The notes under the pieces are model-generated. The model had not been told where the DNA came from and made no database searches. It saw only the letters and a program-made list of their open reading frames with translations. A stretch of 64,000 bases of DNA from Distichodus sexfasciatus (Eukaryota > Chordata > Actinopteri > Characiformes > Distichodontidae), in the NCBI GenBank assembly GCA_032718565.1, contig JAVGVS010000019.1:3088544-3152543 (forward strand), written 5' to 3'. The first letter of the stretch is position 1. Each line of letters begins with the position of its first letter. Below, in pieces: positions 1-31,273 of the stretch. Both the position numbers and the translations under genes were made by a program.

Positions 1-230
1 TTCTTGTACTTTTTATGTTTTAGCATCGCAAAAAATCTTTTATATGATCTCTTACTTATATAGGCTGCCCTCTGAGTCAAAAAGGGACCTTTGCCTATAT
101 GTATGTTTGCCTGTAACTTTGGCAGACTTTTTGCCCACTATTGGCTTTACAGCAAACAATTAATTGCAGACAGCTTGCCACATTGGCAGCAGTGTTTCTA
201 AATAGTAGTAGCAGTGGGCTCCGTATAAAT

Positions 231-878
231 GTGAGCCTCCACGACAAAACCAGTCGCTTGTCGCAACAGATGTTTCCGAGAAAAATGAATGTTTATGTTG
301 CGTGGGGTAAAATTTTGGATTTTTTGTTTTTAGTGTTTTGAAACAGTGGAAGGTCTATACTGTACTGTTGTGAATAAATTTGGCTGAAAAACTTACCCTT
401 TCCATCCTAAAAACGTGACTTTCTTGAGGTGAGGAATTCAATTCCAGCAGAATGTTAAACGTTTCTGTTTTGACCGCTCTACTCCAATATTTACGCTAAA
501 TCCACTGGTTGACTAGCGTGAAGATATTTCTCTGGAATCCATCTTCGTCTCCCGAGTTCAGTTAACCTAACGCAGGTAGGCTATCCGTGTGGCTGTGAAT
601 GCAGCGTAGGCTACCGTAAATACAAACATAGCCGCGACCGCACCAAGCGTCTGTGAGTGTTACGGCGATAGTCAACTTCAAAGGCAGATTTCTCCGTTTC
701 TCACTTGGCGTGACAGGAGAAACCCGACACCTTTGAATGTTGATATCTCAGTCATATGTCGTCCCATTCATTCGATATAGGTATCATTTTGAAGGTGGAT
801 TTATGCCCTTTCATGAAAACACAATAACTCAATTTTGAAAATTTGAGACAAGCTACTGGTTTTGCCGTGGAGGGTCAC
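231..878 (+). mobile_element. GTGACCCTCC-family MITE, copy 1
   Basis: Non-autonomous DNA transposon of 648 bp, flanked by AAAT (227-230 and 879-882). Its left end GTGAGCCTCCACGACAAAAC pairs with the right end ...TTTTGCCGTGGAGGGTCAC. The interior has no coding capacity. Five other copies lie in the window. Confidence 0.88.
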
Positions 879-889
879 AAATGTCACAA

Positions 890-1195
890 ACTTTTTCACT
901 TCCGATACCGATGCTGATACTTGGGCTTTGGATATCAGCCAATCCCGAGGACCGTTCTGATACCAGTATATAATGAATAAGTTGAGTATTTCTCTGATCC
1001 TTTCTCAAATACTTGACTAAACTACTATGTTCCTATCTAAAACAATGTAATTACACACCCATATGTATATGATCAGTTATTTATTATTAAAATAACATCA
1101 AAAATTATTTGTTAAAATACAGTTCTTTGTTTTAATACCCGATTCAGGCATTTGAGTCGTTATCGGACCGATATCAGATCGGTGCATCCCTAGTC
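890..1195. mobile_element. remnant of a GGTGCATCCCTA-terminated element
   Basis: GATACCGATGCTGATACTTGG at the left and CCGATATCAGATCGGTGCAT followed by CCCTA at the right resemble teleost hAT-type MITEs that end in TAGGGATGCACCGATC. It contains the unoccupied counterpart (1061-1064) of the target of the MITE at 51315. Confidence 0.5.
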
Positions 1196-4100
1196 TGTAC
1201 AATATACTGTATACATAATATACAAATGTACAGTGATTTATTATTTCAGCAGTTCAGTAACAAGTGAAGGTGAACAGTCAGTGCGGATATATGACCAGTA
1301 AGTAGAAGTGTTACAGCACTTGAAGTGATAATGGCCCAAACATATCCAGCAAAGAATAAAATTTAAAAAATTGTTTTTTTGGATTGTTGTTTATAAAAAG
1401 CTTGGCATGTAATCAAATGCACTGTGATGAGATTAGTTGGGATAGAAAAGTGCAGAATTGGCATTTTAGAGCAGAGATCTGTGCTCACATCGCAAGCTTT
1501 AACAGCGCATGTGATGGACAGAGATTGAGCTGTGCTGCTCCCATCTAGATGGCAGGTTTACACTGTCAGGAACCTTCTGTTAGTTCCGCCCTCATGCATT
1601 GCATGTTAAAGGTACTTTTATACATTATTTTGAACTCCAGTTCCCCATTTGTTCAGTTTATTTCTGTAGATGTAAATCCACCAATCACACCTGACTGCAA
1701 AGCTAGCTAGCGAAGCGAGAAAAGGTTGACTATGTGATTTAAGACCAACACTGGGACAGTTTGTTTTTGCATTTTAAGACAACCATCCTTTCATCTGGCT
1801 AAACTGTTATTGACGTCAAGATCATTTCAGTAAGAAGTTGAAATGACTCACTAGAATGACTGATTTGATTGCTCTACTGAGCTAGAAACTCCACTAAAGC
1901 GTGTTGTATTAGTGGTTGACCGATACGATTTGTCAGGGTCAGTGCCGTTACCGATTATCCAATTATTATTAATCATGGAGACCAAGAACTGATATGTTTT
2001 TGATGCACATTTGAAGTTAACCCACAGAGATGTGACAAAATATTTCATCTCATCCTTTGCAACAAACCATTGAACTCTAGTTCTGATAAAATCTGCGGAA
2101 GCAATCTTAATGGTGCCGTGTTCCCGCTACGTTGTTCTGTTTTCCCCCAAATGTATCTTGCTATTTTAAGACTCTACTCTGTCACTTTTCTGCACCAAGA
2201 CCAACGAATGCCAAAAGCTCTCGCCCAGACTGTGATGGTCTTTTTTTGTAGGCAGAAGCTGCTGCAGCTGCAAATTTAGGTCCTGTGATAAAGGCGATGC
2301 TCTTTGCACTATCATTTCCCATTCATCAGGCGAGCGGGAAAAGGGGATTAGCCGGCTGCGAATTGCATGAGGAACGAGGGAGGCGAAGGACTTGTGGTGG
2401 AGGAGGCGAAGACGCGGCAGGACTTATTGGCAAAGCCGTTGACAAAGGGAGCCAGTTCTTTTCGTGACAGCCAGCGAGATAACACAGGGAGAGAGAGAAA
2501 GAGAGAGTGAGAAAGTGAGAGTGAGAGTAAGTCTCGTTTCAGAGGCGACTGCAGCACACACTCTCGCGCTCCCTTGTGCATGTCAATTCCCCAGGCTGGA
2601 GTGCTCGCACAATCCCCCACTGTGCTGCCCTGTAAATCATGGCTTTCTTTTCCCTTCCTCCCCCTGCCGGGCTTCTTGCCTCAGCCGGACTCGCGTGCCC
2701 AGGACTGGTGGAATCGGAAAAATGCGGCTGCAGCCTCCTCATTCCCGCTCCTACGAGCCCCGGCGTGCTCCCTCCTTACAAAATCACAATGGGGGTTTCT
2801 GCAGCATGTTAGTTGAAGGCACAACAGATTCATAAGAGGAGGGCTGCGTCCCAAACCACATTATAATTTACTATTTAATCATGTCTATTTGCACCTATTT
2901 AAAACATTCCAATGGAATAACTACTGCTTGGAATAGATGTAAAATATGTAAAATTTTTCCAAAAAAATAATTCCAGCAGTTAATCTGGATTAATTGAGTT
3001 TAAAAACTGGTTTTATCCTAATTAGAAATAACAAATATGTGCAACTGGAATAAAGAAGGAAATGTTAATGTTAAACAATGGTTAGAAAGAACAGCTTTTT
3101 AACTTGTTTTGCTCATAACATCCCAAAAGAACTTTTTCTGTAGTTCCATCCAGAAACTTTTTAAAAACAGAGTGTGTCGTTCAGTACAGCCGAAAAATTT
3201 CTCACTCCTTACTCTATTTTGCACCTTTCAGTCACTTAAGGCTGCTGTGTAATGACGTCAGGTGAGTGTGAGCTGCCATATCCCAAACCTATATAGACAA
3301 AGCAGTGGAAATGCTGCTGCTACTGCATGATAAAATGTTTTCAGGCATGTGGTGCATATGAATGTGTCATACAAATCCCTTCGATCACATAGACGTCTGA
3401 GCTGGAGGTACTCGTGGAAGTTTGGGCCAAACTTGGCGAGTCATTTGCATTAAAAAAAAAAAAAAAAAGAGCAGATTAATCAAGTGTGTTGACACGTTGA
3501 CATGCCCAACCCAGAAATAGCTCTTAACTGCAGTCCTGTTAGTCATCATAAAGTAGGCTGCAGCATTGATAGTTCAAATAAGCACAATGTTCGCATATTA
3601 ATGCAGTCTGCAACTTGCTAGCCTGCTAATTAGCTCAGGAGCCTGGAGTATTGTATTTGTATTGAATATAAGCATCACTCAAGTGGACGTGTGCCTAAAA
3701 ATAGGAAAGCGCAGTCTGGCGAGAATTGCTCCTCTGCACTGGACCGATACTTATATCTGACCGATATTTTCAGCCGATATTTTACGTAGGAAAGGTAGCG
3801 CTTGAGCCAGGGATGTCCAACGTCCGAGGTCAGATTTTATATGGCCCACGCCTACTGTCTTGAAATGTATGCCGTTATTTTGTGAACGTTTGCGAGCAAA
3901 ATCTCTCGTCTTTTTGCGCTCAACTCAACCTTCACATGTGGTTTTTAGTGTGATATCGCAGATGGGCTGTGTCCCGAGCTGCATACTTCCGCAGCACATG
4001 GAGTATCACACATGCCTTATTTGGCTTGGTACATCGCATAGCGTGGGATGTGTCGTGCACTACGCTTCGACATCGGGACATACGCATTAAAACATTGGAT

Positions 4101-4565
4101 ATTGGCGTCAGCCAGTAATTCCCATATTGTACATCCCTGCGCAAAAGGATACGCTTGCAGGAACTAGCTATTCAATCGCTGTAATGCTGGCAAATGTTGG
4201 TTGTGTGCTCGTAATCAAGTTTTTATTAAACATCATTCAAGTAAACTTCTGAAGGTGTTGAGCGGCTAACATGGTAGCAAGTGATGGTAGCATGCTAGTT
4301 TGCAGTCCATCATTCTAGGTATTGGATAATGCCGTAAATAATCATAAATGTGCGTCATTTATATGTGTAAACTGTGCGGCGCAGCCCCAGCGGTTCAGCT
4401 CTGCTTCAGTGCACAGGGAGGAAATAAATCTGGAAAAACAGCATTGAGTTTCTGTCACTGGTTCTCCAGAGCATGTGATAAAGTGTTTACTTCCTCAGCG
4501 ATTGTGCTGCACAAGCGGGTTTTTGTTGTAGCAGACCTTTAATCCTTGCCTGCTTTTCCTTTCAG

Positions 4566-23840
<19,275 letters not shown>

Positions 23841-24890
23841 CGCTGCCCCACCACACCCCACGCCGAGGCCCTGCCCCGTCCCGGCCCCACTTTTCCTTCT
23901 AGCAGGAGTGAAAGCAAACGCCGCTTTCCAGCTCTGCCCCCCCACCTTTTCTTTTTTGTTTGTTTTTTGTTTTTTTTTAAGCTCTGAGTCAACGATGTCC
24001 ACCCCCAAACGGCATAGCATGTCCACCGAGGCTTTCGGTCAAACTCTGGCAAGGACGAGGATTACAAAAAAAACTGTTGTGTGTCTTTTATATAATAATT
24101 TAATATATTAGCCCATTTATTGAATATAGTTAATATATACGCGTAAGATGGAGAGAGGGGTTGGGCTAAGCTGTGGAGTGTCTGTGTGTTTGTGTGAGTG
24201 TGCGTGTAAGGCCTCAGTGCAGAGTTTGGTTGAGTCTCCGATTCCGGCCAGAAGCAGAAAATCGCAGCAGAACATTCGCCGATGTTGGAAAATATAATTT
24301 TGCCGCTTTGGTACTTTGAAGGATGTGTGTTTGTGTACGTATGTGTCATATTTTTTGAAAGTAGCATAGCGTGAGTGACGGCCCTCAGACCCCAGTCTGA
24401 AATCGCCGCCTGTCGTGTGAGCCCTCGCAGCAGGATCTAAGGGCTCTAAAGCCGCGTAGTTGTGAGTCTTCTGCAGTGCTTTCAGATCTGATGGACCAAA
24501 ATCAGTCAACGTTGCGTTAATGTGACAGTCAAGATGCGTAACTCCATTAGACTCCAACCTGAGAAGGGACTCTCTCATGTCCAAAGCCCGGCCTCCAGTG
24601 TGTGCTAGGCTCAGTTGTGCATGTCTGTCATTAGCAGGCAGGGGAAGTGTGTGTGTGTCTGTGTCTGTGTGTGGCGTGTGTAGTAATGGCAGTGTTCTCT
24701 AACGTTTAAGGGGTTTATGGGCTGCTGGAAGTGGACGGCTTTGTGAGAAGGAAGTATTGGCCTGTGCAGGCCTCCAGTCTGAGTTTAAAATCAGGACTGA
24801 AATTACTCCTGATTTTCGGGTGAGGTTTTTGTCTCGTGTCTGAAGCTGTTCATCTAAGTGAAATTGTCATTGATCATCGATCACTTTAAT

Positions 24891-24919
24891 ATATTATTAT
24901 TATTATTATTATTATTATT
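24891..24919. repeat. (TTA)n microsatellite
   Basis: About ten ATT units in the cbl 3' UTR. Confidence 0.93.
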
Positions 24920-25134
24920 GTGTAATGTTATTTGTTTTTGTCATTAATTCTGAAGTGCTTTACTGCTGCTACTCTTGTTAGTGCTAAACAATTAAGCCTT
25001 AAATGTGTATTTGTGAACATCGTGTTTAACCTCTTTTAAAGTGACAGTATCTGTTCAGTTGAGCTTGATCATGTAGCATTACTTGAAACTCCAAGCGGCT
25101 TGTGCAGGTGTGAGCCCGGGCTGACGTCATCTCT

Positions 25135-25500
25135 TCATCTCCTTTCCCCCTTCTCCCCTTTCTCTCTTTCTCCCCTCCCTCCTCTCTCTCTCTCTCTCTC
25201 TCTCTCTCGCTCTCTGCATCTCTCAGTCCCTCTCTTGTTTCACATAGCTGTCATCTTTACTCAACTCTTAACTTTCTCCTTTCTTTCACTTACCCTTTCT
25301 CTACCATACTTGTGTTTTCCCTCCTCCTCTCTCCTCTCACCCTTACTCTGTCTGCTCCCCATCTCTCTCGCTCTCTCTCCTTTCTTGTTTTCTTCTCCTC
25401 CTCAATCATTGCTTCCTCTACCCTTCTCTCCCTCCCTTCTTTTTTCTTCCATGTGTTCCTTCACCTCCCTATTGTACTCTCTTTCTCTCACTCACACACA
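25135..25500. repeat. polypyrimidine tract in the cbl 3' UTR
   Basis: Mostly C/T with a (TC)n core at about 25178-25218. Apparent Ser/Leu-rich ORFs are artefacts of composition. Confidence 0.88.
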
Positions 25501-26244
25501 TACACTCTTGTGGTTGGGGAGTTGGCGCGTCATCCTCCTTACGGGAAACCGTAAACCGTAGACAGATGCGTTCGCAGAAAGCCTTATTTTTTTTGTTTTT
25601 ATTATTTTCTTTTTTGGGATGATGGACTTTGTCTTTTCTCGCTTAAGCCCTCAGAACCTCCCTCTCCATGGTGAAGGCGCGGCCCGGTTCATCCACTATC
25701 CCCCCACCCCACCCATCCCTTCTCCCTCCCCCCCTCTGTTCTCAGGAAAACATGAACTCTTATCAGTATTGAACGGGCAATGAAATGTTTGAGTACAGAC
25801 GTTCTCTTGACTACTTTTAAGTCGCCTTCTTAGCGATGTGGGCTGCGTCTCATTAACACACGACTGCTTCCTCCAGCCGCTCTTCCGGTGGTACGTCCAC
25901 GACATGAATTAAGCTCGCAGGTACACGGAGGCCGTTCATACGGATTATACAACTTTCGTTGTAGCCTCGAACCGGCTGTGGACAGTTGGCGCACGTTAGT
26001 CAGTACAGTATTTGCACCATGTGAAGTAGAGACGCTCAGTTTCACAACTGTTGATTTGAGATGTTCATTCTGATTACTGTATTTCTTGACATTTTGTGTG
26101 TCTGTGCAAGAACCTGTGTGTTTGTGTGCGCGAACGTGCATGTGTTTTGTCCATGTTATGTCTTCGCGCTTTTGCGAGAACTCGCATGCGTGCAAGTGTG
26201 TTTGTTTTTTTGCGAGAATCCTATGGTTTAAATTTTGTGCCCAA

Positions 26245-26636
26245 ATTCTGAATGCGCTGTAGAACGTAAGCAAGCAAAATCTTGTGCATGTACGCGCTCA
26301 GCTCTGCCTTAACGCTCCTCCGACTTGACACCGCATTTTAAACGTTGCCTCAAAACCAGCTGATCGCGGACCTGGAGAAATAATAGAATGACCCACAACT
26401 CCTCTTCGTCTTGTTGCTGCTTTTGTCACCGTACTGGGCACATTTGCGTTTATATGAATTTGGAACCATATTAGCAACCGGGACTGAGGACAAAACCAGC
26501 CGGTCTGTGTTCTCCAGGTCTGTGATTGCTTGCTTTTGAGGCACGTTTTAACGCTGTTGTCAGTCGAGCGAGCGTGAAAGCAGAGCCGAGTGCGTGGCAG
26601 CTGCAAGATTTTGCTTGCAAACTGTGCATTCAGAAT
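26245..26636. mobile_element. inverted-repeat element in the cbl 3' UTR
   Basis: ATTCTGAATGC...GCAAGCAAAATCTTG at the left is mirrored by CAAGATTTTGCTTGCAAAC then GCATTCAGAAT at the right. A related element with AGCAAAATCTTGTGG/CAAGATTTTGCTTGC ends lies at 42014-42318. Both lack coding sequence. Confidence 0.65.
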
Positions 26637-27111
26637 ATGACACAAAAATAATGCCGTAGAAGCAGTGCGCGTTTTTGTGAGAACCTGCGTCTGTGTGAGT
26701 TTTCTCTTGTTTGGAAGTGTGTGTGTGTTGGTGCACCTGTTTGCATGAATTTGTGTGTGTGCGCGAGCGCGTTACAATATTTCGCACATTATACCAATTT
26801 GTGCTACGATACTGTCACTTTAAAATCGTGTATAAAGTTACTTATATGTAGAATATGTGGAGATGGCGATTTTTTTTTTCATTCCTGTACGTCAGAATTT
26901 GTTTTTTTTCCAAGATTTTTTTCTCCTCTTCGTCTGTTTACTGATGTGAATAATACTGTGAGCGGTGCCATAATCTTTAGAAATGTCAAATATTTTTTTT
27001 GTTCTGCTGCCCAGAATAAGGCCTTTTTTGTGTAATAGAGTGAATGAAATCCTGCGCTATTATTTCCCCGCTTCCGTTGTTGGGAGAGTGGACGAGCTCC
27101 TCCCCTTTCGG

Positions 27112-27119
27112 TGACGTCA
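27112..27119. promoter_or_regulatory. CRE-like palindrome TGACGTCA
   Basis: A perfect TGACGTCA in a locally GC-rich stretch (27070-27180) of the cbl 3' UTR. Function unknown; chance occurrence is possible. Confidence 0.3.
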
Positions 27120-27757
27120 TGAATCCATAAGTAGTCGCCGCTCGCCTGCAATGTCTCGCTTCTGACCACAAGAGGGAGCTCTTACCTCTTTTTTGCCATA
27201 AGGTCCTCGAGTATTTCAGGAGTTTGCTCTTTTGTGTTGATTCATATCACAGTGCTATATTAACTGTTTCATTAAATGAACGGGGGAAGAAGACAATGTC
27301 CTCAGTGTCTATTTAAAGGTACTTCATTTTCAAAGGTACAGAGTCGAAACTCACTCTGTAAACATCTCCGCAGCTCAATAGAAACAAAAGACTTAAGGCT
27401 TCAGTTTGTGGAAATTTGAGGACATTTACAAAATAAACGTCAGTGTTAGAAGGTGTGCGTGTGTGTGTGTGCGTGTGCATGTCGTGATTAATTTAAAATG
27501 ATGTTAAGATGCTCATGAATGTCTCTTGCCACCGTCAGTAGGAGCCTTAAACTCATGGAACATTGCGGATTCGAAGGAAATACATTAATAAATAATGGAG
27601 TAAAGAAGCTGGGCAGGTCTTTTTATTTCCAGCGGATTTTTCCCCAACGGAAGCGGCTCCGGGGATTCGCTTTGCCTTACTGAGAGAGTCAGTCACGATT
27701 CGAACTGCCATTTTCCTCTGTGCCATGATGTGTGTTCATTATTTTTGTGTTGTCTTG

Positions 27758-27760
27758 TGT

Positions 27761-27791
<31 letters not shown>
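27758..27791. repeat. (TG)n microsatellite
   Basis: About 16 TG units near the end of the presumed cbl 3' UTR. Confidence 0.93.
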
Positions 27792-27792
<1 letters not shown>

Positions 27793-28193
27793 TTTCTGAG
27801 GCGCTCAGGACGGACTAAACTCTCGCCATATTCCGCGCGCCCGGTCGTTTGGCGGTAGTTTAGACCGGCCTCAGTGCGCGCGAACTCCACGTGGAGAGGG
27901 AGTGCGGTTTGTGTGCATATTCCATTTTTTTTGTCAAGAGTTAAAGACTAATGTTATTTATTAATGCTGATGTACTCCAACCCAGAGATCCCTCCTTCAT
28001 AAATCATTTTAATTTTGGAATTTATACATGTTATTAAAGCAGTTTTGAATAAATGTACAGTAGTTGCGCTTATGTTTTGCATTCTTATAGTTATTTCGAT
28101 ATTTTAAGTCTGTGTGTTTTCTTAATTAAATTCTTATGTTTTCCCCTCTCCGTAACGTAAAAAACGAACAACGGAATGTGCAAGCTTTTGAAA

Positions 28194-28199
28194 AATAAA
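28194..28199 (+). promoter_or_regulatory. candidate cbl poly(A) signal AATAAA
   Basis: Canonical AATAAA in a stretch AAAAATAAAAG, about 4.35 kb after the cbl stop. A second AATAAA lies at 28048-28053. Either could end the cbl transcript. Confidence 0.45.
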
Positions 28200-30291
28200 A
28201 GTTTAATAAGCATTGGAAAGGTTTTTCAACGCATACATGAACCAGTCACATTACTAAAGAAAATCAAAGGGAAAATATGACTTAAATAAGCTGATATGAA
28301 AAACGCAAACTCAAGTTTACATGCCGTTTGGGTTTAAGGGTGAAGTTTTGTTTGAATATATGGCGTGTGTGTAATGCGGAGCTGCAATTCTGTTTTATAT
28401 ACTTTAATGTATGATATTTAGCCTGTGTGCTCAATAATGTACTGAATGTGTTCAAGATTATACTTAGACTCCAGGTTTAAAATGATAGTCAAAAGTCCTA
28501 CAACTACTGGCTATTCCAGTGCCCCCAACTTGACAGAGCAGGGTTGATGTTGGACAAATATTGTTCTCTCTAGCCAGCAGTCAAAATTACATTCACCCCG
28601 TTTTGATGGTTATTTTTGTTTTCCAAGTTCTGTTTATTACTTCTCATTTCATAATTAGGACTTTCAGAGCTCAAGGTGGCAGTAGGAGACTTCTAAGTGC
28701 ACCCCGCTGTGCTATGAACTAATGTTGAATTTGTAACTTGTGGATGTGAACATAAGTGAAGGGCAGCAAGAGGTAAGGTATATGTTTAGATGGCAGACTC
28801 ATTTGATGTCATTATGAGAAGTTGTTACATTTAATCAACTGTTCTGTGCAGATTTTGTTCCAGTTTGGTAGCTGATAAGGTGAAACTACAAGACTAGGTA
28901 ATTTATCTTTGCAGACTGTGCCCCGGTGTTTTGTGATACATTTACATTTATCTGACAACCTTCTTCAGAGCAACTTCCATTTTCTAGCTCCAGGCACAGC
29001 TTCCTTGTAGCAATTTTGGTTAAGGTGTCTCTGCTCAGCAACTCCGTTGTAGTAGTAGTAAAATTAATCTCTAATGTTGGACCTCCTAGCCCTTTTTTTG
29101 TGATACGCCTTTTATTTCTTGGTTTATTTTATACAAATGTAATAGACCAAATACTTCTTACACCCGTCAGCTGTTTAAAGTCTTTAGATCACACGGAAAG
29201 CCATGTAAAAACTATAAAGCTAGGTCATATAATAATTATTTACATTCAGTGCATGATGAAGACAGCAGGTCATGAGCGTCGCAAAACATACAGGTTTACT
29301 GCAGGAATTATTAGACAGAAATTACAAGTGTAACCTCTGTAATCAAACTTGATTAGACCCCCCCCCACCCCCAAACTTCCACTGACCCTCCAAAATGCAT
29401 GAAGATATCAACCAATATTTACCCCAAAGTTGCGTCCCTTGAGTGTAGCATAATTTTGAGACTCATGTCCGGCCTAAACATCAGGATAATGCATATTTCT
29501 CTTCACCCACTGGGTCAGATTTACCTGCATTCACGGCGTGTCACTTACAGAAAGTTTTCATCCTAAACGTTGCAGCTATTTAAGAAAGGTTTCTTGCCAT
29601 ATTGATGATATTCAAAACTTTATCATGGGGCAGGGGTGGGAGATTGTAAAGCTTGTACAGTGTTATCAGCACAGTAGTGTGAGAAAGGTCTCCGGGTTCA
29701 GTGCACAGATGAATATGAGGCAGAAGTAAGAGCAGTCTGAACAGACAAAACAGCAGCAAGCAGGAGTCAGGACACTTAATGACAGGCAGACTCTCCTTCA
29801 AGTCTTATTCCATCACCGGAGAGACATTTCAGCATTCGGTCATGACACTTCAACTTTTGGCAAAGTCCCTAATACTAAGTTTCGCAGTTTGGTATGATAC
29901 TACGGTTGGGATGTTGCCTTTATCTGAAGCCTTTTAAATAACTACGTATTTACAGTGCTTCTTATATACATTATGAGAATAACAGATTGTATTTTCCATG
30001 ACCAGTAATGCACGTCTTGTGGAGGAAAGAATTATCATAAAAGAAAGTCCCTGTGTGATGGGCTGGATGCAGACTCTCTGCTTCAATCAGGATTCTGTCC
30101 CGGCTCACAGAGGAGGAGGAAGAGGCACGAAGCCTCCCACTGCTAGCTTCCCGCCCTGAGAGAGTGACGTAGTATGGAGGCTGCTAGGGGCCTGTTCTTT
30201 CTGCTCATTGGTGCAGCCTAAAAGTCTTCAACTCACTGCAGAGATGGGCAGAAAAAAAACAATTTCCATGAGACATGACAAGCTTCATATT

Positions 30292-30612
30292 AAGGGTCGA
30301 CCGATTATTTGTGCCGTTCTCAACTCGCTGCTTCATTTAATGTCCCGCCCACAACAGCCTCTGATTGTCTTTATGTCACACGAGTAGTAGCCAATCAACA
30401 GTGAAGCTTTGTTGTCACGTACACTAAACTTACACATGAGCACAGCATGAAGCTTCGAGAAGGAGAACATTTCAGTCGAGCCTGGTGTTTGTCAAATTCA
30501 AAATTGACCTTTTTTTTGCCATATCAGTTCCAAATATCGGTGATCGGCCCTGCAAGGTATCAATATCTGAAAACCATATTAGCACTGAAAAACCAATATC
30601 AGTCGACTTCTA
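30292..30612. mobile_element. degraded hAT-like element (GGGTCGACCGATT)
   Basis: Starts AAGGGTCGACCGATTATTTG and ends CCAATATCAGTCGACTTCTA, an imperfect inverted pair of the TAGGGGTCGACCGATT type that is common in fish. Confidence 0.6.
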
Positions 30613-30641
30613 CTTCACGGAATACTTTTTTTAATCCCTAT

Positions 30642-30762
30642 GGGCCAATGTTCCAGTCGAGGATTAGGCCTAGTCCTAGACTAACTTTGAGATTAAATGG
30701 TAAATCTCCATTGGTACTACAATATAGTCCAGGACTAGGGTTAATCCATGAGCAAGAAACCT
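30642..30762. mobile_element. foldback MITE (GGGCCAATTTCCCAG), copy 1
   Basis: GGGCCAATGTTCCAGTC...GATTAGGCCTAGTCCTAGAC at one end and GACTAGGGTTAATCCATGAG...AAACC at the other are near-complementary, so the whole ~120 bp can fold back. Confidence 0.75.
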
Positions 30763-30765
30763 TAT

Positions 30766-30890
30766 GGGCCAATTTCCCAGTCTGGGATTAAGACTAGTCT
30801 TAGACTAGTTTTGAGTTTAAATGGTAAATCTCCATTGGTACTAAAACTTAGTCCAAGATTAGGCTTAATCCATGACCAAGAAACCAGCCC
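30766..30890. mobile_element. foldback MITE (GGGCCAATTTCCCAG), copy 2
   Basis: Separated from copy 1 by only a few bases. Left GGGCCAATTTCCCAGTCTGG, right end ...ACCAAGAAACCAGCCC. Confidence 0.78.
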
Positions 30891-31004
30891 TATATGTTTA
30901 AAAATGTCTTTCAAAATATCATTTTATAAACTTTGATTTTGGACATTTTGCTGTATTTTTTCTCCAGTTGGCATGAGAAATGATGAGGGTAAGTAAGACT
31001 CAGA

Positions 31005-31129
31005 GGGCCAATTTCCCAGTCGTGGATTAAGTCTAGTCCTAGACTAATTTTGAGTTTGAATGGTAAATCTCCATTGGTATTACACTTTAGTCCAAGACTA
31101 GGCTTAATCCAAAACCAAGAAACCAGCCC
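31005..31129. mobile_element. foldback MITE (GGGCCAATTTCCCAG), copy 3
   Basis: Same structure. It ends 30 bases from the donor of mcam exon 15. Confidence 0.78.
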
Positions 31130-31158
31130 AGATTGTTTAAGGAAGAGTAAATACCCAC

Positions 31159-31273
31159 CTGGTTATTGGGAGCCTTTTTGTCACCATTGACTCCCTGCAG
31201 AAGCACGGCCTCCTCAGACTTCCCGCTCTTCATCTCCACCACAAAGTCGTCCTTACTGGACTTCTCCTTTGTG
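31159..31273 (-). CDS. mcam: mcam exon 15: cytoplasmic tail
   Basis: Completes Leu then reads TKEKSSKDDFVVEMKSGKSE, then EAVLLQGVNGDKKAPNNQ before GTGGGT. It matches human SELVVEVKSDKLPEEMGLLQG...DKRAPGDQ, including the dileucine sorting motif. Phase-0 end, so the final exon should start with the GEKYIDL-type codons. Confidence 0.94.

Larger units (their letters stand above)
1..4565 (+). other. cbl intron 2 (partial)
   Basis: No coding exon of cbl or any other gene was recognised here; the reading frame first appears at 4566. It holds a GTGACCCTCC MITE (231-878), a remnant of a GGTGCATCCCTA-type element (about 890-1195), a purine-rich patch near 2490-2530 (GAGAGAG) and a 17-base poly(A) run near 3451. 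Short ORFs at 2285-2835 have no recognisable product. Confidence 0.7.
23841..28205 (+). other. cbl: cbl 3' UTR (inferred extent)
   Basis: No coding evidence follows the cbl stop until the mcam tail. Candidate AATAAA poly(A) signals lie at 28048-28053 and 28194-28199; human CBL also has a very long 3' UTR. The stretch holds a TTA microsatellite (24891-24919), a polypyrimidine tract (about 25135-25500), a GT-rich stretch, a MITE-like inverted-repeat element (26245-26636), a TG microsatellite (27758-27791) and a CRE-like palindrome (27112-27119). The true 3' end needs transcript data. Confidence 0.6.
28206..31158. other. cbl-mcam intergenic stretch and missing mcam 3' end
   Basis: The mcam last exon should lie here on the minus strand but I found no sequence encoding a KYIDLRH-type ending. 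A GC-richer patch at 30060-30210 contains a good minus-strand acceptor (CACTCTCTCAG at about 30161-30171) and could be an alternative end or 3' UTR. A GGGTCGACCGATT element (30292-30612) and foldback MITE copies (30642-31129) fill the right part. Nothing convincing is seen in 28206-30060. Confidence 0.6.

Noticed and set aside
2285..2835. Several overlapping ORFs in a locally GC-rich patch upstream of cbl exon 3
   Set aside because: None matches the missing cbl exons 1-2 or any known domain, and they run on both strands at once.
25100..25561. 153-residue Ser/Leu-rich ORF
   Set aside because: Low-complexity C/T tract in the cbl 3' UTR.
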